NCBI GenBank assembly: GCA_030690755.1
Contig: JAUYGA010000062.1
Location: forward strand, 1 to 12,288
Source of the DNA: Nanobdellota archaeon
GTDB lineage: Archaea > Nanobdellota > Nanobdellia > Woesearchaeales > JAUYGA01
DNA: 12,288 nucleotides
Direction of reading: 5' to 3'
The position numbers and the translations under genes were made by a program. Shown one piece after another: positions 1-6,011 of the stretch. The stretch's first letter is position 1, and every line of letters begins with the position of its first letter. The notes under the pieces are model-generated. The model was not told where the DNA came from and did no database searches. It saw nothing but the letters and a program-made list of their open reading frames with translations.

Positions 1-81
1 TTTTTTGACCTCTTCATGCGACCAACTATTTTTGTACCAGCTGCGTATTTGTTTTGCCAAAATCGGATTTGTCAGTTTCAT
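1..81 (-). CDS. Unrecognised protein, N-terminal fragment (runs off window)
   Basis: An open frame starts at ATG 81-79 and stays open for 27 codons to the window edge. It begins MKLTNPILAK and continues with a QIRSWYKNSWSHEEVKK segment. It is divergent from the aIF2 beta gene. The start is preceded by AAAGGGGTAA, a possible weak ribosome binding site lying in one arm of an inverted repeat. The helix pattern (aromatic, then S-H-E-E-V-K) loosely resembles small helical motifs found in many archaeal proteins, but no family can be assigned from 27 residues. The coding call rests on an open frame, a plausible start and its divergent placement only. Confidence 0.5.
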   Translation of the reverse strand, partial: MKLTNPILAKQIRSWYKNSWSHEEVKK

Positions 82-84
82 TTA

Positions 85-113
85 CCCCTTTAAGACCTGA
101 AGGTTTAAAGGGG
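85..113. promoter_or_regulatory. Inverted repeat over the 5' leader of the leftmost gene
   Basis: CCCCTTTAA-g-ACCT is followed two bases later by AGGT-TTAAAGGGG, giving a 13-bp stem with a single bulged G. A run of eight G begins in the right arm. In a minus-strand transcript the AAAGGGG arm ends 4 nt before the start codon at 81, so folding could hide the ribosome binding site. It could equally be a DNA operator in this divergent intergenic region. Terminator use is unlikely because it sits upstream of both genes. Confidence 0.5.
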
Positions 114-171
114 GGGGTGACAAATCCAATGAACCTGGACAATAACTAACTACAACGGTTTCATCGACATC

Positions 172-179
172 TTTATAAA
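172..179 (+). promoter_or_regulatory. TATA box of the aIF2 beta gene
   Basis: TTTATAAA is centred about 27 nt before the ATG at 203, the spacing expected if transcription starts at or next to the start codon. The box is self-complementary, so it might also serve the divergent gene starting at 81, which would give that mRNA a leader of about 70 nt containing the inverted repeat. Confidence 0.65.
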
Positions 180-202
180 AGCAAGGGCATTTTTTTGAAA
201 AC

Positions 203-616
203 ATGACAAACTATGAAGATTTATTGGAAAGAGGCTATAAAACGCTGCCGGAATCAACTGTTGTTGAATCAGAACGTTTTGAAATACCTAAAGTCCGCGG
301 TCATTTAGAAGGAAATAAAACCATAATAACTAATTTTACACAGATGGCAAGCACGTTTAGGAGGCCTGTTGAACACCTGCTTAAGTTCATTCTTAAAGAA
401 CTTGCAGCCCCAGGCGATCTGAAAGGCAACTTGCTCATCATCGGATCAAAAATACCTGCCTCGAGGATAAACGAAAAGATAATAAAATATGCTGAAGAAT
501 ATGTCATCTGTAAAGAATGCGGAAAGCCAGATACAAAACTGGTCAAAGAAGATGAACAATTGTTTAAACGCTGTCAGGCTTGCGGCGCCAAACAACCAGT
601 ACAGTCTAAAATTTAA
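203..616 (+). CDS. eif2b: Translation initiation factor aIF2 subunit beta
   Basis: This is the beta subunit of the archaeal heterotrimeric aIF2, which binds GTP and initiator Met-tRNA and delivers it to the small ribosomal subunit. The 137-residue protein has the usual family length. A short N-terminal helix (YEDLLERGYKTLP) corresponds to the gamma-binding part. The central alpha/beta domain (about 25-100) contains the family signature around 34-66 (HLEGNKTIITNF, then RPVEHLLKFILKEL). The C-terminal zinc ribbon has four cysteines, C103/C106 and C124/C127. The start is set by the TATA box 27 nt upstream, implying a leaderless mRNA. A DUF424 gene follows 63 nt downstream on the same strand. Nothing looks broken. 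Confidence 0.95.
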   Translation: MTNYEDLLERGYKTLPESTVVESERFEIPKVRGHLEGNKTIITNFTQMASTFRRPVEHLLKFILKELAAPGDLKGNLLIIGSKIPASRINEKIIKYAEEYVICKECGKPDTKLVKEDEQLFKRCQACGAKQPVQSKI

Positions 617-679
617 GCTTGCGCCAAAACAAATTAAAACTGATTTGATTCAAATAAAGTTGATTTGAAGGTTAATCAA

Positions 680-1012
680 ATGTTTTATGTAAAAATCCAC
701 AAAATAGATGCCCATAGAAACCTGGTTTCTGTCTGCGATGAGAAAATACTTGGAGAAAAATTCTGCGAAAATAACCTGCAACTAGACCTAAACTGCTCTT
801 TTTATCGCGGTGAATTAATGGAAGAAGAAAAAATGCTGCCGCTCCTGAAAAAAGCATACACCTTCAATATTGTCGGCAAAGATATAATCACACTAGCGCT
901 CAAAAAGAACCTTATATCAAAAGAGAATATCATCAAAATAAAAAACATCCCGCATGCCCAAGGCCTGCTAATCGATGATTCTCAAAACAAAACTCCGCAA
1001 GACGATGAATAA
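680..1012 (+). CDS. DUF424 family protein
   Basis: A small archaeal protein of unknown biochemical role. The 110 residues match the DUF424 pattern as I know it: N-terminal MFYVKIHKID, then VCDEKILGEKF (18-28), SFYRGEL (40-46), a central NIVGKDIITLA (63-73) and IPHAQGLLI near the C-terminus (90-98). A TTG at 665 would add five residues, but ATG 680 is preferred. It begins at the conserved FYVKIH block and is preceded by GAAGGT, which pairs with the 16S 3' end at normal spacing. The protein lies 63 nt after aIF2 beta in the same direction, and as I recall this pairing recurs in archaea, suggesting a link to translation. That link is inference. The C-terminal tail is polar and probably disordered. 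Confidence 0.85.
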   Translation: MFYVKIHKIDAHRNLVSVCDEKILGEKFCENNLQLDLNCSFYRGELMEEEKMLPLLKKAYTFNIVGKDIITLALKKNLISKENIIKIKNIPHAQGLLIDDSQNKTPQDDE

Positions 1013-1046
1013 CCTTTTTAATCGGCAATAACGCCAACTAACCTGT

Positions 1047-2081
1047 TCAATAATCAAATATGCTTTTCTGTTTCTTTGCGCTCTGCTGACCCACCAATTT
1101 TGAAACTGCGCTGTTTATTCTTTCATCAGAAAAGTCATGCTCATCAATCAAGAGTCTCTTAAGTTTTTCCAGATCAACCTCTTTAAAACTAATCTTATAA
1201 TCTTTTGTTGTAGGAATATTTTTTATTGTTTCAAAAACATCTCTCCAGAGAAAATCAAAATTTTCATCCCACTTAGCCTCTTTAAACATCTTACCAAAAT
1301 CACTTTCCTTGTGCTGCCTTACCAGTTTTAACGCATTTTTCGGACCAATCCCTTTTATGCCGCCATAATTATAATCTGTGCCTACAAGCATGCATAAGGC
1401 AATAAGCTGTTCCTGGTTTATTCCAAGATGATGGAGGACATCTTTCAAATTGATTAGTTCTGGTTCTACAGTCTGATAATTCAGCTGGTTGATTTTCTTT
1501 TTCTTACCTGCAATAGAAATGTTTCGTATGAGTTTTGGCGCGCCAAACATCAAACAGTCTGCATCCTGCGACGCGACTGCATAACAATCATGATTCTCAA
1601 CCATAAACGATGCCTGGGCTTCGCCCTCTGAAGGAGCTTCGACATAAGGAACACCTAATGCGCTTAACAATTTTTTTGATTCATCAATCATCTCTCCAGT
1701 CAACCTAGAGGTTCGGGCAGCATATTTTTTCATCTCATCAAGATCTTCTTTTTTAAGAGCAGCCTCATACTTTTTTTGGGCATCTATCTTCACCCCTTTT
1801 CTTCTTTCCCTTTCAGCCTCCTTTAGTTTAGGGGCTTTACCGTCAAAAACATAAACAAGCTTAATATCTCTGCTCATGAGGCTCGTTGTCCTGGAAAATA
1901 ATCCAACCAAATGGCTAGTTACATTCCCTTTAGAATCTGTAAGAAGAGAACCGTCTCTACCGCGGATTGTTGTTATAAATTGATACAAGAACAAGGATGC
2001 ATCAACTGCAAGAGTCTTATTTTTAAGATCATCTAATTTGATCTCTTTCTTTTCAAGCAACTCTGTTATTTGCACTCCCAT
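1047..2081 (-). CDS. fen: Flap endonuclease FEN1
   Basis: A structure-specific 5' flap nuclease acting in Okazaki-fragment maturation and base-excision repair, normally held on DNA by PCNA. The 344-residue length is standard. The N-terminal block begins GVQITELL. The metal-binding acidic residues are all visible: D27 (AVDASLF), D80 (VFDGKAP), E152 and E154 (APSEGEAQA), D173 and D175 (SQDADCLMFG) and D236 (VGTDYNYGG). A helix-hairpin-helix follows (GGIKGIGPKNALKL, 240-253). The extreme C-terminus QKSIFDY is a PIP box with a single terminal aromatic rather than the usual pair. The gene lies 137 nt downstream of the winged-helix gene on the same strand and converges on DUF424 with a 34-nt gap. 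The start is supported by an AGGTG ribosome binding site 4 nt upstream. Confidence 0.97.
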   Translation of the reverse strand: MGVQITELLEKKEIKLDDLKNKTLAVDASLFLYQFITTIRGRDGSLLTDSKGNVTSHLVGLFSRTTSLMSRDIKLVYVFDGKAPKLKEAERERRKGVKIDAQKKYEAALKKEDLDEMKKYAARTSRLTGEMIDESKKLLSALGVPYVEAPSEGEAQASFMVENHDCYAVASQDADCLMFGAPKLIRNISIAGKKKKINQLNYQTVEPELINLKDVLHHLGINQEQLIALCMLVGTDYNYGGIKGIGPKNALKLVRQHKESDFGKMFKEAKWDENFDFLWRDVFETIKNIPTTKDYKISFKEVDLEKLKRLLIDEHDFSDERINSAVSKLVGQQSAKKQKSIFDY

Positions 2082-2085
2082 AATA

Positions 2086-2090
2086 CACCT
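2086..2090 (-). promoter_or_regulatory. Ribosome binding site of FEN1
   Basis: On the minus strand AGGTG precedes ATG 2081 with a 4-nt spacer and matches the anti-Shine-Dalgarno sequence at the 16S 3' end in this window. With the palindromic TATA-like GGATATATCC at 2126-2135, it implies a leader of roughly 20 nt, unlike the leaderless genes nearby. Confidence 0.6.
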
Positions 2091-2125
2091 ATGATAATAA
2101 GATACTTACAATAAGATAACTATGA

Positions 2126-2135
2126 GGATATATCC
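2126..2135 (-). promoter_or_regulatory. Possible TATA box of FEN1
   Basis: GGATATATCC is a perfect palindrome with a TATA-like core. Transcription starting about 27 nt downstream (near 2103) would leave room for the AGGTG ribosome binding site before ATG 2081. FEN1 could also be read through from the gene at 2219-3442, so this promoter is tentative. Confidence 0.4.
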
Positions 2136-2218
2136 AGACACACTGAGCTATCAATATTGCGCATTTAAGAACAAATTAACTGAAGTGTTTTTATTATTTT
2201 TGGTTATTTTTAGTTGTT

Positions 2219-3442
2219 TCAAATAAGATAAGTTACATTCATCTGATGGAATTGCTTTTCCTGCATCTCTTTTGCCCTTTTAGTCAGTTTGCCGTTTGTC
2301 AAAAACAATATTGGAAGTTTCTTCAGCTGACCCTGGACAAAAGCCGTAGACAAATCACCCTCATTAACATTCTTCTTATCTTTTGCTTTGCAATAATAAA
2401 TAATTTTCCCAACAGCGCTTGGAACCTTAATCACAAAGTCTATCTCATTAGGCCTTAAAACATCTATCTCAACAACATTTATGTCATTCTTCCTGAAATA
2501 ATCTTCAACAACTTTCATGAAACTGTTTATCTTCTCCTCTTTTTCAATCATTGCAGGAGTCTTAGGTTTTTCTTTTTTAGTCGCTTCCCTTTCCTCCTCC
2601 TGAATTTTAAGCAATTCTTCTTCAATCTTGAATTTCGTGCCTTTTTTCTCTTCCTCGCTTTTTTTGTCAAGTTCCTTCTTTTTCAAGATTTTCCTTTTGA
2701 CATCTTTTTTTATCCTGTCTTTTCGCTTATCTTTTCTTTCATCAAGACCATTTGATTTATTTTCTTCGAATTCAGATTTTCCTGAACCTCCTAAATCTCC
2801 TGATTCTAACGCCTCTTTTCCATCTCGGATTCTTTCAGCTAAAACCTCTCCTTTTATTTTTTCCAATTTCTCTTTTCCGGATTTTTCCAATTCTTCTTTT
2901 ATTGCAGAACTTTTACTAGAAGTTTTTTCTTGAACATCCTCTCTTGCCTCTTTTCTTACCTCTTGTTTTTTTGGAGCATAAGCTTCTCTCAAAGATTCCT
3001 TGATCAAACTTTCAGTTTCTGCATCACTCAGCAGATACCATTTCCAGAATATCTCCTTTATACCCTTACCAGGCAGTTCAACTTCCAACATTATTGCAAA
3101 ATCCTTTATTTTCTGCAATGCATCCCTGTGATCCTGAGAAAGATTTTTGTCACGGATTATCATTCTTGCTTTAATCAATGCATAAGCATTTTTTTCATCA
3201 GGTTTCAGTCTCTGGACAAAGTTCTGAAGCATATCTTCCTGGCCAGGCAGATAATAAAGAGGTGAACCGCCGACTTTCATTTTAGAAACCTTAAGCTGAT
3301 TCATTGAAGACAAGCCAGAAAGCATTGCAGATGCAATCAGAGAATCATTGTTTATTATCTTACCTACTTCTATAGGAATGACCGGCCCGTTCTTTTTAAT
3401 ATATTGTATTATAAGGTCTTGTTTGTCTATCTTGTCTGCCAT
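2219..3442 (-). CDS. Winged-helix / charged linker / restriction-endonuclease-like protein
   Basis: I do not recognise a named family. The 407-residue protein has three parts. Residues 7-66 look like a winged-helix DNA-binding fold (DLIIQYIKKNGPVIPIEVGK, then helices and an SPLYYL strand). Residues 150-305 are a long Lys/Glu-rich, probably coiled or disordered stretch. Residues 306-407 resemble a PD-(D/E)XK fold: a helix (INSFMKVVEDYF), a strand with E333-I-D335, a strand IIYYCKAK (347-354), then a helix and the strand PILFLTN. D335 and K352/K354 could be active-site remnants, but the usual acidic residue before the lysine is replaced by cysteine 351, so catalysis is uncertain. The start is backed by a TATA box 27 nt upstream. 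FEN1 follows on the same strand, so a DNA-repair role is possible but unproven. Confidence 0.85.
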   Translation of the reverse strand: MADKIDKQDLIIQYIKKNGPVIPIEVGKIINNDSLIASAMLSGLSSMNQLKVSKMKVGGSPLYYLPGQEDMLQNFVQRLKPDEKNAYALIKARMIIRDKNLSQDHRDALQKIKDFAIMLEVELPGKGIKEIFWKWYLLSDAETESLIKESLREAYAPKKQEVRKEAREDVQEKTSSKSSAIKEELEKSGKEKLEKIKGEVLAERIRDGKEALESGDLGGSGKSEFEENKSNGLDERKDKRKDRIKKDVKRKILKKKELDKKSEEEKKGTKFKIEEELLKIQEEEREATKKEKPKTPAMIEKEEKINSFMKVVEDYFRKNDINVVEIDVLRPNEIDFVIKVPSAVGKIIYYCKAKDKKNVNEGDLSTAFVQGQLKKLPILFLTNGKLTKRAKEMQEKQFHQMNVTYLI

Positions 3443-3464
3443 TAAGAATATTAAACTTTGAAGC

Positions 3465-3473
3465 TATATAAAT
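3465..3473 (-). promoter_or_regulatory. TATA box of the winged-helix gene
   Basis: On the minus strand ATTTATATA is centred 27 nt before ATG 3442. No ribosome binding site stands between, which fits a leaderless mRNA. Confidence 0.6.
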
Positions 3474-3541
3474 TTTGTTGTTTGTTATCATTCTGAAGAA
3501 GTATATTTTCCGATGATTTGAAGAATATGGCAGGTGCATTT

Positions 3542-3581
3542 AAAAAATAACAAAAAAAATACTAAAAATATATTAAAAAAA
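3542..3581 (-). terminator. Oligo-T terminator downstream of L44e
   Basis: Read on the minus strand, this stretch after the L44e stop carries three T runs of 7, 8 and 6 bases with no stable hairpin. That is the usual archaeal intrinsic termination signal. It lies between L44e and the promoter of the next minus-strand gene, so it should separate the two transcripts. Confidence 0.55.
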
Positions 3582-3630
3582 TCTGAAACAAAAGAAATGC
3601 TTAAACTAAAATAAACTAAAAATATTGAAA

Positions 3631-3942
3631 TTATTTGAACTCTATCTTCTTTGCTCTGAAGCCCTTTGATTGAATATGCATTTTTTTGCATTCCTTGCAT
3701 TCATACCTTAAGTCAGTCTTCTTACTCTGCTTCTTACCAGTCATCTTTGGCTTAGATGGCTTAGAATATCTTCCAAGATTACCAAAACCGCGTCTTAAGC
3801 CTCTTGCTCTTATCCTGACATTTGAGCCATGAGACAACGGATGAACAGAACTTCTAGTCTTCTGTTTACTCATCTGCACCTTATGATCCGTATGCTTCTT
3901 GCATTTTGGGCAATATCTCTTCTTAGATTTTACGAGTTTCAT
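3631..3942 (-). CDS. rpl44e: Large ribosomal subunit protein L44e (eL42)
   Basis: A zinc-ribbon protein of the large subunit located near the E site. The 103-residue protein starts MKLVKSKKRYCPKCKKHTDH, the family signature. The first zinc pair CPKC is at about 11-14 and the second, CKEC, lies in the C-terminal part (RYECKECKK). The middle is rich in basic residues and glycine (RARGLRRGFGNLGRYSKP), as expected for rRNA contact. A TTG at 3951 would add three residues. ATG 3942 is preferred because it matches the family start and a TATA box lies 27 nt upstream. In many archaea this gene leads the S27e-aIF2 alpha-Nop10 operon. Here it is turned round and separated from S27e by EndA. Confidence 0.95.
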   Translation of the reverse strand: MKLVKSKKRYCPKCKKHTDHKVQMSKQKTRSSVHPLSHGSNVRIRARGLRRGFGNLGRYSKPSKPKMTGKKQSKKTDLRYECKECKKMHIQSKGFRAKKIEFK

Positions 3943-3965
3943 ATTAACCAAGAAAAAGAGGTTTA

Positions 3966-3994
3966 TTTATAAATATTATGCTAAAATTTATAAA
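3966..3994. promoter_or_regulatory. Back-to-back TATA boxes for L44e (-) and EndA (+)
   Basis: Two identical TTTATAAA boxes lie 13 bp apart, at 3966-3973 and 3987-3994. The left one is centred 27 nt before ATG 3942 of L44e on the minus strand. The right one is centred 27 nt before ATG 4017 of EndA on the plus strand. Their closeness suggests the two preinitiation complexes compete or are regulated together. Confidence 0.65.
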
Positions 3995-4016
3995 TAGATG
4001 ATGATGAATGAAGAAT

Positions 4017-4550
4017 ATGTCAAAAGAAACTGTAAAAGCAATCTTTGTCAAGCGCAGGGTTGTTACAGAAGATTCAGATGCTGCACGAGAACTTTACAAC
4101 CAAAGCAGGTACGGCGCTGTAACTGAAGATAACAAAATTCAGCTTTCTCTAATTGAAGCCCTCTACCTTCTTGACAAGAAAAAGATAGAACTTGTCGATG
4201 CAAAAGACAAAAAAATAGGACAAGATGATTTTCTCAAAAAAGCAAAAAAACTAGAACCTAACCTGTGGATAAGATATTGCGTTTACAGGGACATAAGAAA
4301 CAGAGGATATATCATAAAGACCGCGCTCAAGTTCGGAGCAGATTTCCGCGTTTATGACAGAGGCGTAAAACCTGGAGAGGATCATGCGCGCTGGATTGTC
4401 TACCCAGTCCACGAAGGAGAACATCTCACCTGGTATGAATTTGCGGCAAAAAACCGTGTAGCCCATTCAACAAAAAAAAGACTTCTGATAGGCATAGTTG
4501 ATGATGAAGGAGATGTTACGTACTACGAAATCAGATGGATGAGACCTTAA
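4017..4550 (+). CDS. endA: tRNA-splicing endonuclease, catalytic subunit
   Basis: Cuts bulge-helix-bulge motifs in pre-tRNA and pre-rRNA, leaving 2',3'-cyclic phosphate and 5'-OH ends. The protein has 177 residues from ATG 4017; an in-frame ATG at 4008 would give 180. It has an N-terminal mixed domain and a C-terminal nuclease fold. The catalytic triad is visible: Tyr113 in FRVYDRGVKPGEDH, His123 at the end of that motif, and Lys154 in VAHSTKKRLL (numbering from 4017). These correspond to Y115/H125/K156 of the Methanocaldococcus enzyme. ATG 4017 is chosen because the TATA centre is 27 nt upstream. The length fits an alpha subunit of either an alpha4 or an alpha2-beta2 enzyme. No second subunit is seen here. 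The spacer tRNA-Ala of this window is a likely substrate. Confidence 0.95.
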   Translation: MSKETVKAIFVKRRVVTEDSDAARELYNQSRYGAVTEDNKIQLSLIEALYLLDKKKIELVDAKDKKIGQDDFLKKAKKLEPNLWIRYCVYRDIRNRGYIIKTALKFGADFRVYDRGVKPGEDHARWIVYPVHEGEHLTWYEFAAKNRVAHSTKKRLLIGIVDDEGDVTYYEIRWMRP

Positions 4551-4604
4551 ATCGCCTTAAATTAATAAAAATAGAGGATATTTAAAAAAATCCACCACAA
4601 CATA

Positions 4605-4613
4605 TTTAAATAA
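4605..4613 (+). promoter_or_regulatory. TATA box of the S27e-aIF2 alpha operon
   Basis: TTTAAATAA lies in AT-rich sequence between EndA and S27e. A start about 27 nt downstream (near 4636) would leave a leader of about 40 nt, which contains the S27e ribosome binding site. Confidence 0.5.
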
Positions 4614-4666
4614 ATCTTTGTTTTCAAAACCAGTTAGTCAGGTTAGTAAAAAATGAGTAGTTAATA

Positions 4667-4672
4667 GGGGGT
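4667..4672 (+). promoter_or_regulatory. Ribosome binding site of S27e
   Basis: GGGGGT precedes ATG 4677 with a 4-nt gap and pairs partly with the CACCUCC end of the 16S rRNA. It supports ATG 4677 over the upstream ATG near 4652, which reaches a stop within four codons. Confidence 0.55.
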
Positions 4673-4676
4673 TAAA

Positions 4677-4868
4677 ATGGCAGAATTAAAAATTAGAGAA
4701 CCGACTTCAAAGTTCATAAAGATAAGATGCGCAAAATGCAAGAATGAACAGATTGTTTTTGGCAAATCAACATCTCTTGTAAAATGCCTTGTTTGCGGCA
4801 AAATTCTTACAGAACCAACTGGTGGAAAATCAAAAATAAAATCAAGAATTTTGGAAGTATTGGAATAG
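4677..4868 (+). CDS. rps27e: Small ribosomal subunit protein S27e (eS27)
   Basis: A small zinc-ribbon protein of the 30S subunit. The 63-residue length is typical of archaeal S27e. The N-terminus EPTSKFIKIRCAKCKNEQIVFG and the second pair CLVCGK supply four cysteines in a C-x2-C / C-x2-C arrangement (about C19, C22, C37 and C40). The tail ILTEPTGGKSKIKSRILEVLE also fits the family. It is first in a plus-strand run with aIF2 alpha 32 nt downstream, the conserved archaeal order. Confidence 0.95.
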   Translation: MAELKIREPTSKFIKIRCAKCKNEQIVFGKSTSLVKCLVCGKILTEPTGGKSKIKSRILEVLE

Positions 4869-4900
4869 AAGAATCTAATTGGAGAAATTATTAACGAAAA

Positions 4901-5683
4901 ATGCTTTTTCGAAAGTCTGGTTTTCCGGAGGAAAGCGAACTTATTATTTGTACTGTAACAAAAGTACATCCTACTTCTGTTTTTTGCAATCTTGACGAAT
5001 ATGGAAAAACAGGCATGATTTACATATCAGAGGTTTCGCCTGGAAGAATCAGAAATCTAAGAGACTTTGTCAAGGAAGGAAAAATAATTGTCTGTAAAGT
5101 TCTCCAAGTAAGACATGATAAAGGCCACATAGACCTATCCCTGAGGAGAGTTACAGAAGGGCAGAAAAGAGAAAAAATCGATGAGATGAAACAAGAGCAG
5201 AAATCTGAAAAAATCATTGAGTTTGTCGCAGGAAAACTGAAGATGGATTTCAAAACTCTTTATGATCAAGTAAAAGAAAAAGTTTTCCCGGAACATCGCG
5301 CGCTCAACCCTTGCTTTGAAGCTGTTGCAAATGACAATCTTTCCCTTGAAGAACTTGGAATCCCAAAAAAGATATCTGATGAACTTACAGAAATAATAAA
5401 ACAGAGAATAAAACCTCCTGAAGTCGAAATAGGAGGCAGACTAAAACTGGTAAGCTATGCTCCTGACGGCGTAGAAATTGTTAAGAATGTAATCAAAACA
5501 AGCCATACACCCAACACTGGTTTGAAAATAACATATGCTGGCGGCGGTTCTTATAACATTTCAGTAATCTCCCCCGACTACAAGTCCGCAGAAAAAATAA
5601 TGGATGACTTCATCAATGCCGCAAAGAAAAAGATGGAAGCTGAAGAGGGCATCATCAGTTTTGAAAGAGCAGGAAATAAGTGA
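4901..5683 (+). CDS. eif2a: Translation initiation factor aIF2 subunit alpha
   Basis: The alpha subunit of aIF2, stabilising initiator-tRNA binding by the gamma subunit. It has 260 residues, normal for the family. Domain 1 (about 10-85) is an S1-type OB fold: SELIICTVTKVHPTSVFCNL, then the loop ISEVSPGRIRNLRDFV equivalent to the eukaryotic eIF2 alpha phosphorylation loop, and the strand GHIDLSLRRV. Domain 2 (about 86-170) is helical and lysine-rich. Domain 3 (about 175-255) is the alpha/beta gamma-binding domain with GLKITYAGGGSYNI. The start MLFRKSGFPEESEL matches the usual N-terminus. It lies between S27e and Nop10 as in many archaea, and its partner beta subunit is about 4.3 kb upstream in this window. 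Confidence 0.96.
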   Translation: MLFRKSGFPEESELIICTVTKVHPTSVFCNLDEYGKTGMIYISEVSPGRIRNLRDFVKEGKIIVCKVLQVRHDKGHIDLSLRRVTEGQKREKIDEMKQEQKSEKIIEFVAGKLKMDFKTLYDQVKEKVFPEHRALNPCFEAVANDNLSLEELGIPKKISDELTEIIKQRIKPPEVEIGGRLKLVSYAPDGVEIVKNVIKTSHTPNTGLKITYAGGGSYNISVISPDYKSAEKIMDDFINAAKKKMEAEEGIISFERAGNK

Positions 5684-5761
5684 TTCGATTCTTTAAAATA
5701 TTTAAATAAGAATTTAAGATAAGCGCCGCATTCATCAAATCTTAAAAACAATCATGCAATA

Positions 5762-5789
5762 ATATAACAAACTAGGATATAACAAACTA
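5762..5789 (+). repeat. Tandem 13-nt repeat before Nop10
   Basis: ATATAACAAACTA occurs twice, at 5762-5774 and 5777-5789, with a 15-nt period. The second copy ends in the A of the Nop10 start codon. Each copy begins with a TATA-like ATATAA. It may be a recent small duplication of a promoter or leader element, or chance in AT-rich sequence. Confidence 0.6.
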
Positions 5790-5947
5790 TGAAACACATC
5801 CTTAAATGCTCAAAATGCGGAAGTTATACTCTAAAAGAATCATGCAATTGCGGAAGCGCAACAACAAACCCTAAACCTGCAAAATTTTCTCCAGAAGATA
5901 AATACGCGCATTTACGGAGAAAAGCAAAAGAACTAAACAAAAAATAA
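5789..5947 (+). CDS. nop10: H/ACA ribonucleoprotein protein Nop10
   Basis: A structural subunit of the H/ACA guide-RNA pseudouridine synthase, sitting on Cbf5. The 52-residue protein reads MKHILKCSKCGSYTLKESCN, then CGSATTNPKPAKFSPEDKY, and ends with a basic helix (AHLRRKAKELNKK). Four cysteines (C7, C10, C19, C21) form the N-terminal zinc ribbon; the second pair is C-x-C, as in archaeal Nop10. The PKPAKFSPEDKY linker is the family hallmark. Size and placement between aIF2 alpha and PAC2 are typical. The start is fixed by the N-terminal zinc motif, with no strong ribosome binding site visible. Confidence 0.95.
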   Translation: MKHILKCSKCGSYTLKESCNCGSATTNPKPAKFSPEDKYAHLRRKAKELNKK

Positions 5948-6011
5948 TAAAACAAACAATAAAATAAGCCATTATGCCTAAAGGATAATTCAAATAATTT
6001 AAAGAGAAAAA

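Noticed and set aside
2628..2933. Plus-strand Ser/Phe-rich open frames opposite the winged-helix gene
   Set aside because: Ser/Phe richness is what the complement of a Lys/Glu-rich coding stretch gives; no start signals. Shadow.
3488..3700. Minus-strand 70-codon frame ahead of and overlapping the L44e 3' end
   Set aside because: It overlaps L44e in another frame, and its hydrophobic Phe/Leu tail is produced by the oligo-T terminator region. Not supported as a gene.
4661..4969. Minus-strand open frame of 102 codons opposite S27e and aIF2 alpha
   Set aside because: It overlaps two well-supported conserved genes on the other strand and resembles no family; it is an antisense shadow.
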